Shown: positions 63,703 through 64,000 of the stretch, in pieces
How positions within the stretch are numbered: the first letter of the stretch is position 1
Layout: the number at the start of each line of letters is the position of its first letter
Assembly (NCBI GenBank): GCA_022842785.1
Contig: JALHOW010000009.1
Coordinates: 62,001-126,000, forward strand
Source of the DNA: Hyphomicrobiaceae bacterium
GTDB taxonomy: Bacteria > Pseudomonadota > Alphaproteobacteria > Rhizobiales > Hyphomicrobiaceae
Direction of reading: 5' to 3'
DNA length: 64,000 nucleotides
Notes under the pieces: generated by a model
The model's input: only the letters and a program-made list of their open reading frames with translations
Told to the model about the DNA's origin: nothing
The model's database searches: none
Program-made: the position numbers and the translations under genes

Positions 63703-64000
63703 TCACAAGGTACTGTCGAAACTATCAGAGCCGGCCGACGTGATCACAGGCAAGCGCGACATCAGTCTTTCGGCATCGAGTATCTGGTCGACAGTAAAGC
63801 TGGCAGGCTTCTGGCGCGGCGGGAACTCCTTGAAGCTGTCGAGCCACTTGTGAACGACCGCCTGAGCTAGGTACTGATACGGTGTGTGCTCGACGAACCA
63901 GTCGTTGTACTTGAAGCTCTCCTCACCGCGCTCGAATGGATCAGAGCGCAGATCGAACATCTTAGGTATCCGGAGAAACGACAGCGGCTCAATGGCCTCA
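63703..64000 (-). CDS. C-terminal part of an arylsulfatase-type protein (continues beyond the window)
   Basis: The frame is open through the window edge. It reads PLSFLRIPKMFDLRSDPFER, GEESFKYNDWFVEHTPYQYLA, then WLDSFKEFPPRQKPASFTVDQI, the typical C-terminal end of alphaproteobacterial arylsulfatases. The catalytic half, with the formylglycine cysteine, is outside the window. Confidence 0.82.
   Translation of the reverse strand, partial: EAIEPLSFLRIPKMFDLRSDPFERGEESFKYNDWFVEHTPYQYLAQAVVHKWLDSFKEFPPRQKPASFTVDQILDAERLMSRLPVITSAGSDSFDSTL

Noticed and set aside
50567-64000. A second copy of the tRNA-Pro 3' end (attachment site)
   Set aside because: No convincing match to the tRNA tail was found by eye in the remaining window.

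Overview
The window is a GC-rich alphaproteobacterial chromosome segment, most likely from the order Hyphomicrobiales (Rhizobiales). The evidence is the gene content: EipB, DUF2865, methylmalonyl-CoA epimerase, adjacent purS-purQ, hfq-hflX, a TRAP transporter, an apparent alpha-r8/MmgR-type small RNA, and many small stress genes preceded by EcfG-type promoters (GGAAC, 16 nt, CGTT). No genus can be assigned from sequence reading alone.

Positions 1-50,500 look like ordinary chromosome. In order they hold: a PhoB-type regulator (cut by the window edge), dapE, eipB, an amino-acid binding protein, methylmalonyl-CoA epimerase, secA with an unusual insertion, TerB and TonB-type proteins, a fused SET-domain/hydrolase protein, and purS-purQ. 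A small RNA locus follows at 16,511-16,650. Next comes a co-directional run (DUF815 ATPase, dehydrogenase, aldo/keto reductase, bolA, isomerase-like protein), then a TRAP transporter lying between bolA and grxD. After that come a duplicated PqiA protein, an esterase, ndk, guaA, a dioxygenase, a divergent LysR/isochorismatase pair, cytochrome b561, EVE, UbiB-like and MutT proteins. The last part holds a Clp-N/proline-rich/membrane protein, argB, a HAD nucleotidase, dsbB, a DedA-like protein, hfq-hflX, a flavoprotein, gloA and a double cold-shock protein.

From tRNA-Pro (50,490) to the window end the character changes. Genes become short, mostly unrecognised, and spaced by long noncoding stretches. 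First comes CsbD, then a decayed phage-derived cassette (52,103-53,988) of five tightly overlapping genes. Then comes a stress-type region: DUF892 ferritin-like protein, SRAP peptidase, a stand-alone LigD-type DNA ligase, a receiver-only protein and several tiny hydrophilic proteins. Three perfect and five near-perfect EcfG promoter matches sit just upstream of these small genes, so much of this stretch is probably one general-stress-response regulon inserted next to a tRNA. Three reading frames here (58,772-59,153; 61,227-61,633; 62,589-62,854) are broken by single-base frame changes, which means either gene decay or local sequence errors.

The strongest leads are the SET-hydrolase fusion (12,064-13,533), the terminated small RNA with paired palindromes at its promoter (16,511-16,650), and the EcfG-promoter-dense island after tRNA-Pro.
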